Assembly: GCA_030248065.1 (NCBI GenBank)
Contig: JASAMV010007721.1
Location: 1 to 64,000, forward strand
DNA from: Rhynchonema sp. JSB1_4
Taxonomy: Eukaryota > Nematoda > Chromadorea > Monhysterida > Xyalidae
DNA: 64,000 bases
Direction: 5' to 3'
Shown here one piece after another: positions 61,201-64,000 of the stretch. The first letter of the stretch is position 1, and every line of letters begins with the position of its first letter. The position numbers and the translations under genes were made by a program. Under the pieces are notes generated by a model. The model did not search any database. It was not told where the DNA came from and saw nothing but the letters and a program-made list of their open reading frames with translations.

Positions 61201-63578
61201 TGTCTGTAAGTCACACTGTTATGCAGCAGCAGAAAGTGCTCCAGCGGCGGCAAAGCACATTCGGCCAGGCATGAGAACAGAGAGACAACAAAGCCAAAAT
61301 ATAAACAATCATCATCATAATAGATTTCCAAATTATGTTAGCAGTTTACCGTGACAAGCACGTCGTGATCGACATCGTGACAATCCTGGAATGAGAACGA
61401 CTTTCCGTGTTCGCGATAGAATTTGTCGACGTCGGTGCTGACGACCAACAGCTCGACGCGTTGCGGATGCTTGCGAATCAGATCGACCACATCCTGAAAA
61501 ACGAATCAGCAGTTTTTTGAACTACTTTTATTCATCATCATCATTTTAATTTTGTGGTAAGCATCGAAGTGGAAGTACTTTATGCTGCCGAGAAGGCCGA
61601 CTGTGACCATCGGAGCAGCAATATCAAAGTTGGTGATCGAATCACACTTGTTGGATAAAGGACCCCTCGAAATTTACTGGTGACACTTTTTCAACCAGTA
61701 CAAACACCTTTGCGCTGGGTCGAAAATTTTTAATCGCACTGCTAAATTTCAGTGTCATTGCCCTTTGTGTCCCTTTTGTGGCCATTACTGGCGTCTTGGA
61801 CAGAATAAGCACTAACGCACAGTAATGTAATCCCCAGAAAAAATTACAAAAAAATGCAGTGGGCTCACCGGATGTCGACTAGTTGGATAGATGATCACGC
61901 CGTTGATGCCGACGATGCGTTGACCGAACAGCAGGCCCGCTCGATCGGCGATGCTGTCACGATCGACTGTGCCGATGAAATGGCCTGAATTTAAAAGGGG
62001 GTTGTTCGTTTTTGTTGGAAAACAAGTTTTTGTGAGACTTTTTGTCGACCTTTCTGTTTCTCGGCGTGCAGATTGAATCCGTACTCGTCATCCGGAGACG
62101 TTTTGACCTGAAAAAAGCGTTGGGGAAAATATCAAAGGGTCTGTGTTTGTTAGAGGACGATATAGCAATGAGGTTTCTGCATTGCGTTGGAGAACGAGAA
62201 AACAGTGATTTTAATCAATAGTTTGCTACCAGACTTGATGTTTTTGACAAAGTAGCTGGTGTATTCAGTATCACAAATTTGACGAAACGACTTACGAGTC
62301 GACACAATCGCGGCACATGCTCTTTGGTGGGTGGACTAGCGGCGACCACGTTGATCGATATCGGTGCTGCGGCACTAACCGATGACTAAAATAATAAAAT
62401 GTCGACAATTTTCTCTTGTTTCAAAGATCCATTCAGCAGCAAGCTTTAATTTTTTCAGCAATTTGAGCGAGATGTATCAAAACGGTTTCTTTTGACCAAG
62501 CACCATCCACGGCATTGTAACCAAGCGCAAGCAGCTCAACCCTCATCTCACTTTATTTTTCACAACTTTGATCAGTATTCTAACAGCGCGATGGCAGTTC
62601 TTGAGAATGATAAGAAACAATTATTTCATGCAAAATACGTTTCGCTTGATCATAGCTCCCACCTGCGGAGTGCCCTGTTGCCCCTGTAGATGCACATCCT
62701 TCAGCCCACGTTGTATGGCTGCGTCAACCACATTCGTTTGCTCTCCCATTTGACTGCGCTCAATCGCCGCTTGCACTGGATTCGGTGCCAGCTCACTGCT
62801 GTCACCACTATGTGCTGATGCACGACGGCCTGTAAATTGTTTGACAACAAGTTGGCAGCAAGAATCAGTGGCATACCACTACCACCCGCTGTTTCCTAGC
62901 TCTATACGAACAACATTTACGATGGTCCAACTCAGGGGTACAAGACACCAAGTTTGCCACCAATCATGATAAATTTAATCAACCTGATCCGCAAAGGCAG
63001 CGTTCACGTGGCCAACAGCTGGCCCGCTTAGTGGAACAAGCGAAGCGCTTGAAAACCTTTTCCTGATCATATTTTTACAACGGCTCCTGGCCCCAACCTT
63101 TCGCAATGGCATAATCAACCGGTTGTGACTGTCGTATGGCGGCATCGACCGGGTTCGCTGGAATCGTCGATCTGCTGCTGCCACTCGAGGTCGATGTCGA
63201 TGCGGATGTGCGTGTCGTGGCGGGCACTGGTTGGTTTCGGGCTATGGCTGCCTGCAAACGGACGTTTGAGTTTTTGGCGAGAAGACCAATGAAGATAGGA
63301 TAGAAGCACTTGGTAGGGGGTGCTCCAGTCTTGGACCGAGACCTGATCTGGGCACAATGCTCGACCGTAAATTACAATTGTGAACTTCACCCACCAGTGC
63401 CTATCTCAGACAGCAAGCTTTTAGTGGCCTCATCCAATCAATTAAGGCCTCCATTGGGAGCGATATCACCAGTCAAATGTTAGGAACGCCATACCTGCAC
63501 AGGATTTGGAATGTGTCCGGACGTGACCGTTTCGTCCGATTCAGTCGTCCACGTCATCGTTTTCTCATATGAAGACAT
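55246..63578 (-). CDS. NHERF-like scaffold: one PDZ domain, ezrin-binding-type C-terminus, 12 exons visible
   Basis: Exons (minus): 63578-63495 (acceptor-bounded at 63590), 63251-63098, 62829-62663, 62385-62296, 62107-62050, 61984-61869, 61493-61350, 60951-about 60643 or 60672, 57544-57252, 56645-56511, 56220-56151, 55379-55246; about 575 aa. The N-terminus repeats NPVQAAIARNQP, NPVDAAIRQSQP, NPVQAAIERSQ and VVDAAIQRG. The PDZ domain reads PRLCRLVKTSPDDEYGFNLH (the YGFNLH carboxylate loop), GHFIGTVDRDSIADRAGL, GQRIVGINGV, DVVDLIRKHPQRVELLVV. Proline-rich linkers follow. The end AAEAAKRIKQRGGRKRDPRL..LQEKHRIVTNM recalls the ERM-binding tail of NHERF proteins. Role by family: linking membrane transporters and receptors to ezrin/moesin at the cortex. 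Vertebrate NHERF1/2 have two PDZ domains; here one is seen. The start is uncertain because an acceptor lies just upstream and a possible exon end (CAG/GTACGC) at 63984 points off the window. The exon 8-9 junction is unresolved. Confidence 0.85.
55796..56070. mobile_element. pogo/Tigger-like MITE in the last intron of the PDZ gene
   Basis: The left end AGTCAAACACCGTTGTAATT with CGATTATAAGAAAT, and the right end, complement ACAGTCAAACCCCCTTATAA then GAAACGG, form imperfect inverted repeats of the pogo type (ACAGTCAAACC.C.TTATAAG). Inner mirrored words ATCTCG.(A/T).ATAAG support the pairing. About 275 bp, no transposase. Confidence 0.65.
57561..60642. other. Long presumed intron of the PDZ gene
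   Basis: No exon with matching frame was found between the proline-rich exons at 57252-57544 and about 60643-60951, although one small exon here would fix the 1-nt phase mismatch. (TTG)n occurs near 59819-59832 and GCGCGCGTGC near 57799. No other element is recognised. Confidence 0.4.
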
Positions 63579-63590
63579 TTTACTTGTGTT

Positions 63591-64000
63591 CTGCAAAGAA
63601 TCGGTATTTTTATTGGAGATACGCACAGTTTGCTATGCACCTCTCTAGTTTTATCTCAGGTTGCTTGCTATCGAGCACTGACTGCACTTTACCTATGTTC
63701 TTCAGAGATGCGAAGCATGAACTGCCTTGTTGCCCAAAGTTTGGCGCTGAAAGCTGCCACTCAGAACCAATCCAGAATCCACTACTAGTGAACATTATTT
63801 GCAGCTCCGAAACTCCCGGACTGCGATAATGCGAACGTAAAGAGCGAGACTCCAAAACGCCAACCAACCACAGGTGCATGTCCATTCTCATAAACAGGTG
63901 CACTGGGCGCACTGCCTTTTGGCGGCACTCGGTCAATGTGCTCGTGCATGTCTGGCCCAAGGCGGATGTGGCGTTCGGCGTACCTGCAAGTACTTGTCGC
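63591..64000 (-). other. Upstream intron or 5' flank of the PDZ gene, with a possible exon at the edge
   Basis: On the minus strand an acceptor (TTCTTTGCAG) ends at 63591. Near the window edge GACAAGTACTTGCAG followed by GTACGCC (63984) has the form of an exon end in a compatible phase. If real, the protein has more N-terminal sequence beyond this window. No other gene is supported here. Confidence 0.4.

Overview
The window is nuclear DNA from an intron-rich bilaterian animal. Six protein genes are split by GT-AG introns whose reading phases join correctly, and they encode animal proteins: the cohesin subunit SMC1, a NHERF-type PDZ scaffold, neurocalcin/hippocalcin, a myristoylated globin, a SMYD methyltransferase and a GT31 glycosyltransferase. 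SMC1 alone has 33 coding exons. No clade can be assigned safely by eye; an invertebrate, possibly an ecdysozoan, is likely.

Layout, left to right: a decayed LINE reverse-transcriptase fragment (1-622, minus); about 4.5 kb without recognisable genes but with palindromic repeats; a small secreted-peptide precursor with a C-terminal RFG-stop, a candidate RFamide neuropeptide (5164-6129, plus); a SMYD-family SET/MYND gene (6837-11643, minus); a cluster of nested short transposons (11.8-13.25 kb); a 17-exon single-pass membrane protein of no recognised family (13493-19458, plus); a hAT-like element (20936-21709); a GT31 beta-1,3-glycosyltransferase (22295-25098, plus); a hAT-like element holding a second one (25468-26294); SMC1 (26357-40204, plus), whose introns hold a stack of transposons, an AT-rich reverse-transcriptase reading frame and several palindromes; a globin (41227-42724, plus); about 8 kb of gene-poor DNA; a neuronal calcium sensor (50831-51683, plus); and a NHERF-like PDZ gene running in from the right (55246-63578 or beyond, minus).

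The genes look like independent housekeeping, signalling and neuronal units rather than a pathway cluster. The most unusual part is the mobile DNA. Six elements have exact or near-exact 8-bp target duplications, two more have TA duplications, and one palindromic element has TTA. Several are inserted inside one another (hAT, then Merlin, then hAT-like MITE). Several share an architecture I do not recognise: each family carries its own short motif repeated in arrays next to its ends, and several also carry a GGGGGGACCCCCC palindrome near one end and an AT-rich core of the AAAAATGCC / ATTTTGGCC type. I regard this as the best candidate for something undescribed. The RFamide precursor, the orphan membrane protein and the AT-rich reverse transcriptase follow.
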